Positions 1-8,673 of a stretch of DNA of 64,000 nucleotides are shown one piece after another. Position 1 is the first letter of the stretch. Each line of letters starts with the position of its first letter. The DNA comes from Corynebacterium resistens DSM 45100 (GTDB lineage Bacteria; Actinomycetota; Actinomycetes; Mycobacteriales; Mycobacteriaceae). The stretch is from contig NC_015673.1 of assembly GCF_000177535.2 (NCBI RefSeq), forward strand, positions 1,302,001 to 1,366,000, read 5' to 3'. The position numbers were made by a program, and so were the translations under genes. The notes beneath the pieces are model-generated. The model worked only from the letters and a program-made list of their open reading frames with translations, was not told the DNA's origin and made no database searches.

Positions 1-1191
1 GGAAAGCTCTTCTTCAACCTTGGCTTCGAGTTCTTCGCGGATATTTTCCAGAGGGATGCGCTTGATGACATCTGTGAAGAAACCGCGAACGATCAGCATC
101 TTCGCCTGAGCCTTGGGTATTCCGCGGGACTGCAGGTAAAACATTTGCTCATCATCGAAACGGCCGACGGTGGCAGCGTGACCCGCCCCCACAATCTCAC
201 CGGTCTGAATCTCCAGGTTAGGAACAGAGTCCGCGCGCGCACCTGTGGTGAGAATCAAGTTATTGTTCTTCTCGTAGGTATCGGTGCCCGTGGCATCCGG
301 GCGGATCAAAACGTCGCCAATCCATGCGGTACGAGCTTCGTTCGCGCGGGTTTGCTTGCCGGGCTCACCCTGTAGAGCACCCTTGTACAACACGTTGGAG
401 CGACAGTTCTTGATGGAATGATCAACCAGCAAGCGCTGCTCAAAATACTGACCAGCATCGGCGAAGTACAAGCCCAGAAGTTCTGCGTCCCCACCGGGGG
501 CGGTGTACCGAACGTGCGGCACCGCGCGGACTACTTCGCCGCCAAAGGCTGCGTAGTAGTGGCGAACTGTGGCGTCACGACCGACCAGAATATGGCTATT
601 GGACAGGTGGACACCATCACGGTTCCAATCCTCGAAGACAACGACGGTCAGCTTGGCGCCATCTCCGACGACGAACTCAACATTGTCGGAATGTGCACCG
701 GAACCTTGGTAGCGGATGTAAACCACTGCTTCGGCGTGAGTTTCCAGCTCGACGAGGAGGTTGCCGTAGGAGACACCGTTTTCGCCAGGACCATCGATGG
801 TGATGTTCACAGGCTGATCCAACACGGCATCCTTCTTGACGAGGACGTAGTCAGCCTCCTTAGTGTTCTCCCACGCTTGGGCAGCAGCACGGTCCACGGG
901 CGCGCCCGCACGGCCCAGAAGTTCGTCGGCATTATCGAGCTTGCTGATCTCCACGGCGTCGGAACCAGAGGCGTCTACTGCAATACGTGCCAGAGTTGCC
1001 TCAGCTGCTGAACCGTCATGGAGGCCACGCAGACGGCGCAACGGGGTGAAGCGCCAGTCTTCGTCCTTAGCGTGCGGAACCTGGAAATCCTCGGTTTTAA
1101 AGGAAGTGAAGCGATCGCCCTTGGTTTGGTGATCGGTGCCGGCCTTGACCGGGGTGATCTGTGTTTCGGTTTCCTTCAACTGGGTGGTCAT
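1..1191 (-). CDS. sufD: SufD, Fe-S cluster assembly scaffold subunit (3' end cut off by window edge)
   Basis: The reading frame opens with ATG at 1189-1191, only six bases after the sufB stop, and stays open to base 1 (397 codons). The last readable residues, RIPLENIREELEAKVEEEL, look like the C-terminal end of SufD, so only a few codons should be missing. SufD is the non-catalytic paralogue of SufB; with SufB and the ATPase SufC it forms the SufBCD scaffold that builds Fe-S clusters in the cytoplasm from sulfur supplied by a SufS/SufU desulfurase. sufC, sufS and sufU would be expected just outside the left edge. It belongs to the sufR-sufB-sufD operon. The identification rests on position and the SufD-like tail, and I am confident of it. 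Confidence 0.93.
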   Translation of the reverse strand, partial: MTTQLKETETQITPVKAGTDHQTKGDRFTSFKTEDFQVPHAKDEDWRFTPLRRLRGLHDGSAAEATLARIAVDASGSDAVEISKLDNADELLGRAGAPVDRAAAQAWENTKEADYVLVKKDAVLDQPVNITIDGPGENGVSYGNLLVELETHAEAVVYIRYQGSGAHSDNVEFVVGDGAKLTVVVFEDWNRDGVHLSNSHILVGRDATVRHYYAAFGGEVVRAVPHVRYTAPGGDAELLGLYFADAGQYFEQRLLVDHSIKNCRSNVLYKGALQGEPGKQTRANEARTAWIGDVLIRPDATGTDTYEKNNNLILTTGARADSVPNLEIQTGEIVGAGHAATVGRFDDEQMFYLQSRGIPKAQAKMLIVRGFFTDVIKRIPLENIREELEAKVEEELS

Positions 1192-1197
1192 GTTGTT

Positions 1198-2628
1198 TTA
1201 ACCCACCGATCCTTCCATCTGCAGTTCAATGAGGCGGTTGAGCTCCAACGCGTACTCCATTGGCAGCTCCTTGGCGATTGGTTCGACGAATCCGCGCACA
1301 ATCATGGCCATGGCTTCCTCTTCTTCGATGCCACGGCTCATCAGGTAGAACAGCTGATCTTCGCTGACCTGGGAGACAGTGGCCTCGTGGCCCAAGGTGA
1401 CATGGTCGTTGCGGATGTCGTTGTACGGGTATGTGTCCGAACGAGAAATCGAGTCGACCAGCAACGCATCACATTCCACGTTGGAGGCGCAGTGGTGTGC
1501 ATTTGCGTGTACTTCCACCAGACCGCGGTATGCCGCGCGACCGCCAGAGCGCGCCACAGACTTGGACACGATATTGGAGGATGTGTACGGCGCAAGGTGC
1601 TTCATCTTTGCACCGGTGTCCTGGAACTGACCCTCACCTGCGAAGGCGACAGACAGTACCTCACCCTTGGCGTGTGGGCCGGTCATCCACACAGCTGGGT
1701 ACTTCATGGTTACCTTGGAGCCGATGTTGCCATCGACCCACTCCATGGTGGCGCCTTCTTCGCACTTAGTGCGCTTAGTGACGAGGTTGTACACGTTATT
1801 GGACCAGTTCTGAATAGTCGTGTATCGGCAGCGACCGCCCTTCTTCACGACGATCTCCACGACGGCGGAGTGGAGCGAGTCGGTCTTGTAAATCGGTGCG
1901 GTACAGCCCTCTACGTAGTGCACATAGGCATCTTCGTCCACGATGATGAGGGTGCGCTCGAACTGACCCATATTCTCCGTATTGATGCGGAAGTAGGCCT
2001 GTAGTGGGATGTCTACGTGAACGCCCTTGGGAACGTAAATGAAAGACCCACCAGACCACACAGCGGTGTTAAGTGCGGAGAATTTGTTATCGCCAGAAGG
2101 GATAACGGTGCCGAAGTACTCTTCGAAAAGCTCTGGGTACTCACGCAACCCGGTATCGGTATCGACGAAGATTACGCCCTGGCTCTCCAGATCTTCACGA
2201 ATCTGGTGGTAAACGACCTCTGATTCATACTGGGCGGCTACACCCGCGACGAGGCGTTGGCGCTCCGCCTCAGGGATGCCCAATTTGTCGTAGGTGTTCT
2301 TAATATCCTCGGGCAGGTCTTCCCAGCTGGTTGCCTGCTTCTCAGTGGATCGAACAAAGTACTTGATGTTGTCGAAGTCGATGCCGGAAAGATCGGCACC
2401 CCACGTTGGCATGGGTTTTTTATCGAAGATATCCAGCGCCTTCAGACGGCGCTCAAGCATCCATTCTGGCTCGTTTTTCTTCGCGGAGATGTCGCGTACG
2501 ACCTCTTCGCTCAATCCTCGGCGTGCGCTGGCGCCGGCATCGTCCTTATCATGCCAGCCGTAGCCGTAGGCGCCAATGGAATTGATGATCTCTTCGTCTG
2601 ACTGTGGTTTTTGTGCAGTTTGAGTCAT
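1198..2628 (-). CDS. sufB: SufB, Fe-S cluster assembly scaffold protein
   Basis: A 476-residue protein starting [17 protein letters not shown]. The open frame extends 66 codons further upstream, but that stretch overlaps sufR and does not look like SufB; the ATG at 2626-2628 has a GGAG ribosome site inside the sufR 3' end. SufB is the cluster-carrying core of the SufBC2D scaffold. The conserved ECDALLVD region with its cysteine and the C-terminal [11 protein letters not shown] motif are visible. Mycobacterial SufB is often interrupted by an intein; this one is continuous. sufR lies five bases upstream and sufD six bases downstream, so the three genes are almost certainly cotranscribed and controlled by SufR. 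Confidence 0.97.
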   Translation of the reverse strand: MTQTAQKPQSDEEIINSIGAYGYGWHDKDDAGASARRGLSEEVVRDISAKKNEPEWMLERRLKALDIFDKKPMPTWGADLSGIDFDNIKYFVRSTEKQATSWEDLPEDIKNTYDKLGIPEAERQRLVAGVAAQYESEVVYHQIREDLESQGVIFVDTDTGLREYPELFEEYFGTVIPSGDNKFSALNTAVWSGGSFIYVPKGVHVDIPLQAYFRINTENMGQFERTLIIVDEDAYVHYVEGCTAPIYKTDSLHSAVVEIVVKKGGRCRYTTIQNWSNNVYNLVTKRTKCEEGATMEWVDGNIGSKVTMKYPAVWMTGPHAKGEVLSVAFAGEGQFQDTGAKMKHLAPYTSSNIVSKSVARSGGRAAYRGLVEVHANAHHCASNVECDALLVDSISRSDTYPYNDIRNDHVTLGHEATVSQVSEDQLFYLMSRGIEEEEAMAMIVRGFVEPIAKELPMEYALELNRLIELQMEGSVG

Positions 2629-2633
2629 AGGGG

Positions 2634-3311
2634 TTAACTCTCCTTCGTGGCTGAAGGGTGAACGGTTGTCAGCGGAATATGGGTGGTGCAAATACCGTTG
2701 CCGTCGGCGATAGTCGCCAGAGGCTGTGTATGTTGACCGAGCAGCTCCGCAACCACCCGGTGTTCCGCCGCACAGAGCTCGGGAAACTCTTGAGCGACAT
2801 CTTGGATTGGGCAGTGATGGCGGCAAATTTGCACACCACCCGCAGCGTGCCCCACGGTAGCAGCGTAACCGCGGTCGGTCAGTGCCTTTGCAATCGCTTG
2901 CGCGCGCTCCACTACGTCGCCGTCGGATTGCAACTCTGCGCTGGTCGGCAAATCACCAAGCACCTCAGTGATGCGCTTCGCAGCAAAGCTCTCTACTGCT
3001 TCTTCCCCGCCCGCATCTTTAAGCGCGCGGAGTGCAAGCAGAGCCAAGGTGTCGTAATCATGCCCGAATTGTGCGCGACCTGCGTTGGTGAGCCTGAATT
3101 GCTTTGCCGGCCGGCCTCGCTGACCGGACCGTGGGGCATCCACGGGCTCGGCTAGGCCATCAGCAACGATATTGTCAAGGTGCCGCCGAACTCCTGCTGT
3201 GCTGAAGTCGAATTCTTCGGCGATATCAGCAGCGCTCATCGCACCGTTTCGCAAAAGGAGCAGCAAGATTCGGTGGCGGGTGTCGCCGTCAACGGGCTTG
3301 GGGGATTCCAT
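2634..3311 (-). CDS. sufR: SufR, Fe-S-sensing transcriptional repressor of the suf operon
   Basis: A 225-residue regulator. Residues about 10-65 form a winged helix-turn-helix ([20 protein letters not shown], then [10 protein letters not shown]). The C-terminal part carries a cysteine cluster, [10 protein letters not shown], then ELCAAEH, and one more Cys near the end (GICTTH). In the SufR family these cysteines hold a 4Fe-4S cluster, and the cluster-loaded form represses suf. It is the first gene of the operon and its stop lies five bases before the sufB start, so it should control its own synthesis. The ATG at 3309-3311 is preceded by an AAGAAGG site at somewhat long spacing. Confidence 0.95.
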   Translation of the reverse strand: MESPKPVDGDTRHRILLLLLRNGAMSAADIAEEFDFSTAGVRRHLDNIVADGLAEPVDAPRSGQRGRPAKQFRLTNAGRAQFGHDYDTLALLALRALKDAGGEEAVESFAAKRITEVLGDLPTSAELQSDGDVVERAQAIAKALTDRGYAATVGHAAGGVQICRHHCPIQDVAQEFPELCAAEHRVVAELLGQHTQPLATIADGNGICTTHIPLTTVHPSATKES

Positions 3312-3420
3312 TGAGCGTTGTCACCTTCTTCCTAACATCTTTGACTGCAAGTGCAGCCAAGTCGGGCTGCGGGAGGGTTGTGAGTTCGCAGTTTCGTGGT
3401 GAAACTCACATGTCATGATT

Positions 3421-3439
3421 AGACAACACGAGTGTGTCT
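3421..3439. promoter_or_regulatory. Imperfect inverted repeat, candidate SufR operator
   Basis: The segment AGACAACACGAGTGTGTCT is an imperfect palindrome (AGAC/GTCT arms, ACAC/TGTGT core) about 110 bases upstream of sufR in the divergent sufR-mptB spacer. Autoregulated SufR proteins bind inverted repeats in this position. The assignment is inferred from position and symmetry only. A second short dyad, GTTTC-N5-GAAAC, lies nearby at about 3390-3405. Confidence 0.4.
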
Positions 3440-3455
3440 TAAATAATTCCCCTTG

Positions 3456-3474
3456 TCTACTAAGGCTAACCTAT
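3456..3474. promoter_or_regulatory. Candidate DtxR (iron) box upstream of suf
   Basis: On the minus strand the core GGTTAGCC is identical to the centre of the 19-base corynebacterial DtxR consensus, and about 13 of 19 positions match overall. It sits between sufR and mptB, where iron control of Fe-S assembly would make sense. One arm is poor, so this is only a candidate. Confidence 0.3.
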
Positions 3475-3603
3475 TAAGCTCATTTATCTGGGGTTTTATC
3501 GCTCGACTTGGGGGTGGCTAAGATAGCTCATTCATCGCGCAATGGCCGTTGTTTCGACACCTATCGAGGTGTGGTGTTCATGTGCTGTGCCGGACTTGCA
3601 CAC

Positions 3604-3609
3604 TAAACT
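3604..3609 (+). promoter_or_regulatory. -10 element for a leaderless mptB transcript
   Basis: TAAACT fits the corynebacterial -10 consensus TANANT and lies eight bases before the mptB ATG at 3618. No ribosome site precedes that ATG. The transcript would therefore start at or next to the start codon. Confidence 0.5.
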
Positions 3610-3617
3610 GCACAGAC

Positions 3618-5435
3618 ATGAACCGCGCCGATCTCCACCCCACTCCGAGTGAGGATGGGCAGCTGCGTGGCGTCGCGAAGAAAAAGAAGTGGCGCCCACG
3701 GCTCCCCATCGCACTTCGGGAGACGTTGCCACGCCTTGGTGAGGCTGGATCGCGTTCGGCATTGCTGCATTCGCAACCCATCCAAGGCGCCGGATTCCCT
3801 TCTGATTCCGACGCCCGGCTGGATTCGATGCCGGCCCATTCAGTCAAAAAGCTAATGCCCCACCACGTACTGCGATTGCGGGTAGCGACATGGCTGGGAT
3901 GCTTCGGCACGGTAATGGTCGCACTAGGTGGCTTGGGAGCTGGTGCCTTCCCAGTTGTGGAAAACCCGTACTGGGATTTTCCGCTAGCCTCTTTTCTTTC
4001 GCGACTACTTCACACCTCTACGGTGACAGTTTTCCTAGGCATTGGACTGCTCGTGGCGGCGTGGTTGCTTTTGACCTCGTTTACGCTTCCGCCCGCTCCT
4101 ACCTCGCGTAGGCGACACATCTACTTAGTACCAGAACGTACTTTGTGGAGAATATTCGCTTGCTGGGTGGCGCCTATCCTGTTTACCGCGCCAATGTTTA
4201 CCCAAGATATTTACTCCTACCTCGCGCAGGGTTCAATTGCCGCGCAAGGCCTGGATCCCTATTCCGCGGGGCCCGTAGATCTATTGGGAATTCAGGATCC
4301 GCTGGCGCGTTCAGTCCCCCTACTGTGGGCGCACTCGCCGGCTCCTTATGGGCCGGTTGCGTTGGGCTATTCGGCGCTGGCGAGTATGGTGACCGGGAAT
4401 TCCATCCTCGGTGGAATCATCGCGCATCGAATTATCTCGTTGCTGGGAATCGTGCTGGCTGGTTGGGCTCTGGTTCGTCTCGCCCGTCGGTGTGATGTTT
4501 TAGGGCAATCCGCCCTCTGGTTGGGTGTGCTTAACCCATTGGTGATTCTGCATCTCATCGCAGGCATCCACAATGAATCCGTCATGATGGGGTTGCTCCT
4601 GGCCGGTATGGAGCTGGTGCTACGTGGAGTGGACAATGAACCCCGCCCAAACACGAGCAGACGGATCCTGTTAATTGGTGGGCTGACCCTCATTACCGGA
4701 GCTGGTTTGGTAAAAGTGACAGCCTTGATGGGGTTGGGATTCGCCGGGGTGGCAATAGCCCGATGGTTTGGTGGAAGTTGGGGTGATCTCGCAAAAGCGG
4801 CCGCCTTGTGCATTACGGTGGCTGCTGTAGTAGCAACTGCAGTGTCAATGGGCACGGGTGTGGGATTTGGCTGGGCAAGCGCCCAAGGCGGGGCGGCCGA
4901 AATTGTTTCATGGATGTCCATATCCTCAGTGCTTGGTCTCACCAGCGGGTTCTTGGGAATGTTGCTTGGGCTCGGAGATCATCAACAAACAGCACTCGCA
5001 GCTGCGCGTGCGTTGGGCTTACTTGTGGGCGTGGCGTGGGTGATCCGTATGCTGTTTGCCTCGTTCCGGGGCCGAATGCATCCTGTGGGAGGCTTGGGCG
5101 TGGCCACGTTCTTCTTGGTGGTGTTCTTCCCAGTCGTCCATCCGTGGTACCTCCTATGGGCGATTCTCCCCCTTGCTGCATGGGCTAATCGAGCGTTGTT
5201 CCATGTTATTGCTGTCGGTTATTCCGTTGCGTTCAGTTTCTTTATCCTCCCGCGCGGTTTGAGCCTTCCCCCTGCAACTGTGCTTTACATATACGCAATG
5301 TCCGCAGTTCTTTTCGCAGTGCTGATGGGCTTGGCGTGGAACATTATTCAAGCCCGGCCGAATCTGCGTATTGCCTTGAATTCGCGCAAATGGAACAGCA
5401 AGGGTGAGGATGAAAACGCACCTCGAATGTCCTAG
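3618..5435 (+). CDS. mptB: MptB, alpha-(1->6)-mannopyranosyltransferase
   Basis: A 605-residue polytopic membrane protein of the GT-C superfamily. After a basic, poorly conserved N-terminal tail of about 75 residues (containing AKKKKWRPR) there are about a dozen hydrophobic segments. The loop FTQDIYSYLAQGSIAAQGLD carries the acidic residues typical of polyprenyl-phosphate-mannose-dependent transferases. MptB starts the alpha-1,6-mannan backbone of lipomannan and lipoarabinomannan in the cell envelope. The sufR/mptB divergent pair is conserved in Corynebacterium and Mycobacterium. An upstream TTG at 3549 would add 23 residues, but the ATG at 3618 sits right behind a good -10 box, so I prefer it. 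Confidence 0.9.
   Translation: MNRADLHPTPSEDGQLRGVAKKKKWRPRLPIALRETLPRLGEAGSRSALLHSQPIQGAGFPSDSDARLDSMPAHSVKKLMPHHVLRLRVATWLGCFGTVMVALGGLGAGAFPVVENPYWDFPLASFLSRLLHTSTVTVFLGIGLLVAAWLLLTSFTLPPAPTSRRRHIYLVPERTLWRIFACWVAPILFTAPMFTQDIYSYLAQGSIAAQGLDPYSAGPVDLLGIQDPLARSVPLLWAHSPAPYGPVALGYSALASMVTGNSILGGIIAHRIISLLGIVLAGWALVRLARRCDVLGQSALWLGVLNPLVILHLIAGIHNESVMMGLLLAGMELVLRGVDNEPRPNTSRRILLIGGLTLITGAGLVKVTALMGLGFAGVAIARWFGGSWGDLAKAAALCITVAAVVATAVSMGTGVGFGWASAQGGAAEIVSWMSISSVLGLTSGFLGMLLGLGDHQQTALAAARALGLLVGVAWVIRMLFASFRGRMHPVGGLGVATFFLVVFFPVVHPWYLLWAILPLAAWANRALFHVIAVGYSVAFSFFILPRGLSLPPATVLYIYAMSAVLFAVLMGLAWNIIQARPNLRIALNSRKWNSKGEDENAPRMS
3667..3675 (+). repeat. GTGGCGTCG motif, copy 1
   Basis: Exact core in the unconserved N-terminal tail of mptB, read as Arg-Gly-Val. 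The following bases CGAAGAAAAAGA are A-rich (8 of 12). Confidence 0.6.
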
Positions 5436-5451
5436 TCGCCAAGGTAACTCC

Positions 5452-5457
5452 TACACT
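5452..5457 (+). promoter_or_regulatory. -10 element for a leaderless ABC-ATPase transcript
   Basis: TACACT matches TANANT and ends eight bases before the GTG at 5466, the same spacing as in front of mptB. This supports the GTG rather than the TTG at 5460 as the start. Confidence 0.45.
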
Positions 5458-5465
5458 GATTGATT

Positions 5466-6491
5466 GTGAACACGTCAGATTCAGCAAGCCCCGCTATCCT
5501 CCAGCTCGATAGCGTGGTCAAAAAATTTGGCACCACTGTGGCCGTCGACAAGCTCAGCTTGGACGTCAACGCGGGTGAGGTTGTGTCCATTTTGGGTCCC
5601 AATGGTGCTGGAAAAACCACCACCATTGAAATGTGCGAAGGGTTCGGCACACCCGATGCTGGTTCGGTGCGCGTATTTGGTACCGATCCTTTTCTGAATT
5701 CGGATAGCGTGCGGGCGCGAATCGGTGTGATGCTGCAAGGAGGCGGTGCTTACCCCGGCATTCGAGTCGGCGAAATGATCCGACTAGTGGCTTCCTATTA
5801 CGAAAACCCATTGGACCCCGATTGGTTGATGGAGACTGTGGGGCTCACCAAGCACGCTAAAACTCCATATCGCCGGTTGTCCGGTGGCCAGCAGCAGCGA
5901 CTGTCTTTAGCGTGCGCACTTGTGGGGCGCCCCGAGCTCGTTTTTCTCGACGAACCCACGGCCGGGCTCGATGCCCAATCTCGATTGGCGGTGTGGGAAC
6001 TCATTCGTTCTCTTAAACGCGATGGGGCATCAGTGGTGTTGACAACCCACTTGATGGACGAGGCGGAGAATCTCTCCGATCGCATCTACATCATTGACCG
6101 GGGTCAGTTGGTAGCAAGCGGAACCACGGAAGAAATCTTAAGTGGCGGAGCTGCTGGCTCTGCGACTGCGGTTAGTGAACCAATACGAGCTGCGCGTGGC
6201 GTCGAAACCAAAACCGAGCCACGTCGTCTAACGTTCCAGCTAGCCGAAACACACAGCGACCTGAATTGGTTAGTGCGGGCACTGCGCGAGGAACTCTCAG
6301 CGCCCGCCATGGAACTGAATCCCGCGCGACCGGGATGGTGGGAACTCAGCAACACAGAAATTACCCCCGCCCTCGTCGCCCAGTTCACAGCGAAACTGGC
6401 TGAGCGAAGCATCCTGGTGCGCAGCATCGAGGTCGACAGGCGCAGCCTAGAGGATATCTTCCTCGATATCACCGGAAGGGATATGCGATAG
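5466..6491 (+). CDS. ABC transporter ATP-binding subunit (DrrA-like)
   Basis: A 341-residue ATPase with all diagnostic motifs: Walker A GPNGAGKTTT, signature LSGGQQQRLS, Walker B LVFLDEPTAGLD and the H-loop LTTHLMDEAE. A C-terminal domain of about 120 residues follows, as in the DrrA/CcmA-type exporters. The stop is directly followed by the ATG of a membrane partner (6492), so the pair forms one transporter. The same two genes lie between mptB and ctaA in mycobacteria, where they are annotated as an antibiotic-type exporter, but the substrate is not established. Because of the neighbours, envelope lipid or heme export is possible; this is inference. Confidence 0.9.
   Translation: MNTSDSASPAILQLDSVVKKFGTTVAVDKLSLDVNAGEVVSILGPNGAGKTTTIEMCEGFGTPDAGSVRVFGTDPFLNSDSVRARIGVMLQGGGAYPGIRVGEMIRLVASYYENPLDPDWLMETVGLTKHAKTPYRRLSGGQQQRLSLACALVGRPELVFLDEPTAGLDAQSRLAVWELIRSLKRDGASVVLTTHLMDEAENLSDRIYIIDRGQLVASGTTEEILSGGAAGSATAVSEPIRAARGVETKTEPRRLTFQLAETHSDLNWLVRALREELSAPAMELNPARPGWWELSNTEITPALVAQFTAKLAERSILVRSIEVDRRSLEDIFLDITGRDMR
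6196..6204 (+). repeat. GTGGCGTCG motif, copy 2
   Basis: Exact core in the variable C-terminal linker of the ABC ATPase, read as Arg-Gly-Val. The tail AAACCAAAACCG has 7 A in 12 bases. Confidence 0.6.
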
Positions 6492-7292
6492 ATGAATTCT
6501 GCAGATACGCACCGTTTCCCCAATGGCACATTCACCCCCGAACCCAAGCTGGCAAAATCAGGGAAAATCGTCACAGCGCAAGCCAAAATTGAGGCTCTGC
6601 TATTCCTTCGGCACGGCGAGCAACAGCTGCTATCTATGGTCATCCCGGTGGCCATGCTGGTGGGGCTGTCCATTTTCCGCGTGAATGACATTGCGGACCC
6701 TGTGCAACGAATGTTTCCAATGACGTTGGCCATCGCAGTCATGGGAGCGGGCTTCACTGGACAGGCCATCGCAGTGGCTTTTGACCGCCGCTACGGGGCT
6801 CTAAAACGCATTGGTGCCAGTGGCGTACCCACGTGGGCACTGATTGCTGGAAAAGTAGCAGCCGTTGCGGTTGTGGTTGTGCTACAGGTTCTTGTGCTGA
6901 CGATAGTCGCTACTCTCCTTGGGTGGCAGCCCACGTGGAGTGCAATCCCCAGCGGTGTAGTGATGCTCATACTTGGCGTCACAACTTTCACGAGCTTAGG
7001 ACTGCTTCTCGGGGGAACGTTGAGTTCTGAGATGGTCCTAGCACTTGCCAACACCATCTGGTTCGTGCTTCTCGGGTCCGCTGTCTATGTAGCCATGATG
7101 GGTGACAGCTTGGCCGTGGTCACTCGCTACGCGCTGATGATGATCCCTTCCGTTGCACTTTCGGAAGGATTCCATGCCGCCGTCACAGGCGCAGGTATCA
7201 ATATGTGGGCAATGGCGGTGCTGTTGGTATGGACTTTCTTTGGCGTTGTTTCAGCTCGAAAGTTATTCCGCTTCACCATGGAAAGCGATTAA
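6492..7292 (+). CDS. ABC-2 type transporter permease
   Basis: A 266-residue integral membrane protein with six likely transmembrane segments (first LLSMVIPVAMLVGLSIF, then AIAVMGAGFTGQAIAVAF, VAAVAVVVVLQVLVLTIVA and three more). The charged segment FDRRYGALKRIGASGVP between helices 2 and 3 is the coupling-loop region typical of the ABC-2 family. The ATG abuts the stop of the ATPase gene, so translation is coupled. It supplies the membrane channel of the exporter encoded with the upstream ATPase; the substrate is unknown. Confidence 0.88.
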   Translation: MNSADTHRFPNGTFTPEPKLAKSGKIVTAQAKIEALLFLRHGEQQLLSMVIPVAMLVGLSIFRVNDIADPVQRMFPMTLAIAVMGAGFTGQAIAVAFDRRYGALKRIGASGVPTWALIAGKVAAVAVVVVLQVLVLTIVATLLGWQPTWSAIPSGVVMLILGVTTFTSLGLLLGGTLSSEMVLALANTIWFVLLGSAVYVAMMGDSLAVVTRYALMMIPSVALSEGFHAAVTGAGINMWAMAVLLVWTFFGVVSARKLFRFTMESD

Positions 7293-7325
7293 CAAACCGT
7301 GCCTCACCTGCGTTAGTCTGAGTTC

Positions 7326-8399
7326 GTGATTCAAATGATGCAAGCACGTGTGGCGCAGGAAACCAACCCATTCCTCAAGGCACTTGTCGCGTTTTATGCC
7401 TGGGTGCACAAAATGGACCGCAGGTTCGGTCTGCCACGGCCCGTACGGGCACCATCGATACACCGGCAGAGGCTGTTCGCTATCATCCTGCTGATTTGCC
7501 AAACCGGCATTACCTTCACGGGTTCACTGGTCCGCGTTACTGGCTCTGGCCTAGGCTGCGACACGTGGCCACAATGCCACCCAGGTTCCCTGTTCCCCGT
7601 AGCAGGCGCAGCTCCGTGGGTTCATCAGGCCATCGAATTCGGCAACCGCATGCTGACCTTCGTCCTCGCGATCGCTGCCCTAGTCACCTTCATCAGCGTG
7701 GTGCGCGCTGGTCGCCGTAGCAACATCTTGCACCTCGCCTTCTTCCAAGGCATCGGCATCATCATCCAAGCCGTCATCGGCGGAATCTCCGTTCGGATGG
7801 ATCTGATGTGGTGGACGGTAGCAATGCACTTCTTGCCTTCCATGCTGCTGGTTCTTCTCGGCGCTCGCCTTGTGGTACGCATTACCGAACCCGATGATGG
7901 TTCGTTACAGGCGCTGATGCCCCGTCCTCTCATTATCGCTACGAACGCCGCTACTGTTTTGTTGGGCATCACATTGTTTACTGGCACCCTCGTGACTGGG
8001 TCCGGTCCACACGCCGGCGATGCCGCTGTTCTGCCAGAACACCGACTGCAGATTCCCCTCGTCGAGATCGCTCATATCCACGCCCACTCCATGTACCTCT
8101 ACTTGGGTCTGACTCTCGGCCTGATAGCCGGCCTATTTACGGTGCAGACCACCCGCGATGTTCGCAAAGCCGCGCTGTGGGTTGTCGGAGGCATTGTGAT
8201 TCAGGGAATCATCGGCATCATGCAGTACTGGATGGGTGTGCCACGTTGGTCCGTGCCGATTCACGTTATCGGTTCCGGCATCCTCACGGCCCTGATGGGC
8301 TTCCTCTGGTCGCTCACTTCTCGTCTTTCTGGTGGCGACGCCACATTGTCAGGTTGTCTCGAAGCCGACCAGGAGCACGTCCTCAGCTACGACAAGTAG
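7326..8399 (+). CDS. ctaA: CtaA, heme A synthase (COX15/CtaA family)
   Basis: A 357-residue protein with eight predicted membrane helices. It converts heme O to heme A for cytochrome aa3 oxidase. Signature features are GSLVRVTGSGLGCDTWPQCH with the conserved cysteine pair, the heme ligand/acid motif WVHQAIEFGNR, a further His in VAMHFLPSM, and the C-terminal repeats HIHAHSMYLYLG and PIHVIGSG. The GTG start at 7326 has no ribosome site; a TAGTCT -10-like hexamer ends six bases upstream, so it may be leaderless. It follows the ABC pair and acts with CtaB, encoded convergently at 8674-9627. Confidence 0.95.
   Translation: MIQMMQARVAQETNPFLKALVAFYAWVHKMDRRFGLPRPVRAPSIHRQRLFAIILLICQTGITFTGSLVRVTGSGLGCDTWPQCHPGSLFPVAGAAPWVHQAIEFGNRMLTFVLAIAALVTFISVVRAGRRSNILHLAFFQGIGIIIQAVIGGISVRMDLMWWTVAMHFLPSMLLVLLGARLVVRITEPDDGSLQALMPRPLIIATNAATVLLGITLFTGTLVTGSGPHAGDAAVLPEHRLQIPLVEIAHIHAHSMYLYLGLTLGLIAGLFTVQTTRDVRKAALWVVGGIVIQGIIGIMQYWMGVPRWSVPIHVIGSGILTALMGFLWSLTSRLSGGDATLSGCLEADQEHVLSYDK
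8336..8344 (-). repeat. GTGGCGTCG motif, copy 3
   Basis: Exact core on the minus strand near the 3' end of ctaA. It sits in a perfect palindrome GTGGCGACGCCAC. The minus-strand tail CCACCAGAAAGA has 6 A in 12. Confidence 0.55.
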
Positions 8400-8537
8400 C
8401 TGGCCTTCAGCCTCAGGGGTGCCCACCGAATCAACAGTGTTGGGCTTCCCCGGAACCTAAGGAAGCTGAGCAATGCGCCCCACCACAATAAGCAAACGCG
8501 AGGGTGCATGACTGGCTCGTCCAATGGGAGGTTCGTG

Positions 8538-8546
8538 GTGGCGTCG
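8538..8546 (+). repeat. GTGGCGTCG motif, copy 4
   Basis: Exact core in the ctaA-ctaB intergenic segment, about 200 bases from copy 3 and in the opposite orientation. The tail GTTAGAAAACGC has 5 A in 12. Confidence 0.55.
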
Positions 8547-8595
8547 GTTAGAAAACGCGTACTAGAACCTAAGACAAACAAGCAGATATAGGAAG

Positions 8596-8637
8596 ACCGC
8601 GCCCAATCGCTCAAACGGAAGTGATGGCGCGGTTTTT
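8596..8637 (+). terminator. Rho-independent terminator downstream of ctaA
   Basis: A perfect eight-base stem, ACCGCGCC (8596-8603) with GGCGCGGT (8626-8633), followed by TTTT. Orientation fits the end of the plus-strand ctaA transcript. Confidence 0.85.
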
Positions 8638-8673
8638 GCTATCTGTGATCTAGGCCGTGGGTGGAGGGAGAGG

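Larger units (their letters stand above)
8400..8637 (+). ncRNA. Structured intergenic segment between ctaA and ctaB, possible small RNA or long 3' UTR
   Basis: No credible protein frame. Nested complementary pieces can pair: TCAGC (8407-8411) with GCTGA (8465-8469), GGGG (8416-8419) with CCCC (8448-8451), and CCCA (8422-8425) with TGGG (8441-8444). The segment ends in a good terminator at 8596-8637. It could be the processed 3' UTR of ctaA or a separate RNA. I could not match it to SRP RNA, tmRNA, 6S RNA or RNase P. Confidence 0.25.

Noticed and set aside
1198..2628. Intein in SufB
   Set aside because: Mycobacterial SufB often has one, but this protein is continuous and of normal length.
7326..7340. 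Start of ctaA at one of the two ATG codons at 7335 and 7338
   Set aside because: Possible, but neither has a ribosome site, while the GTG lies at a suitable distance behind a -10-like box; left as GTG with some doubt.
8387..8614. A 75-codon minus-strand open frame between ctaA and ctaB
   Set aside because: No ribosome site, cysteine- and serine-rich shadow-like composition, overlaps the ctaA end and the terminator, and resembles no family I know.
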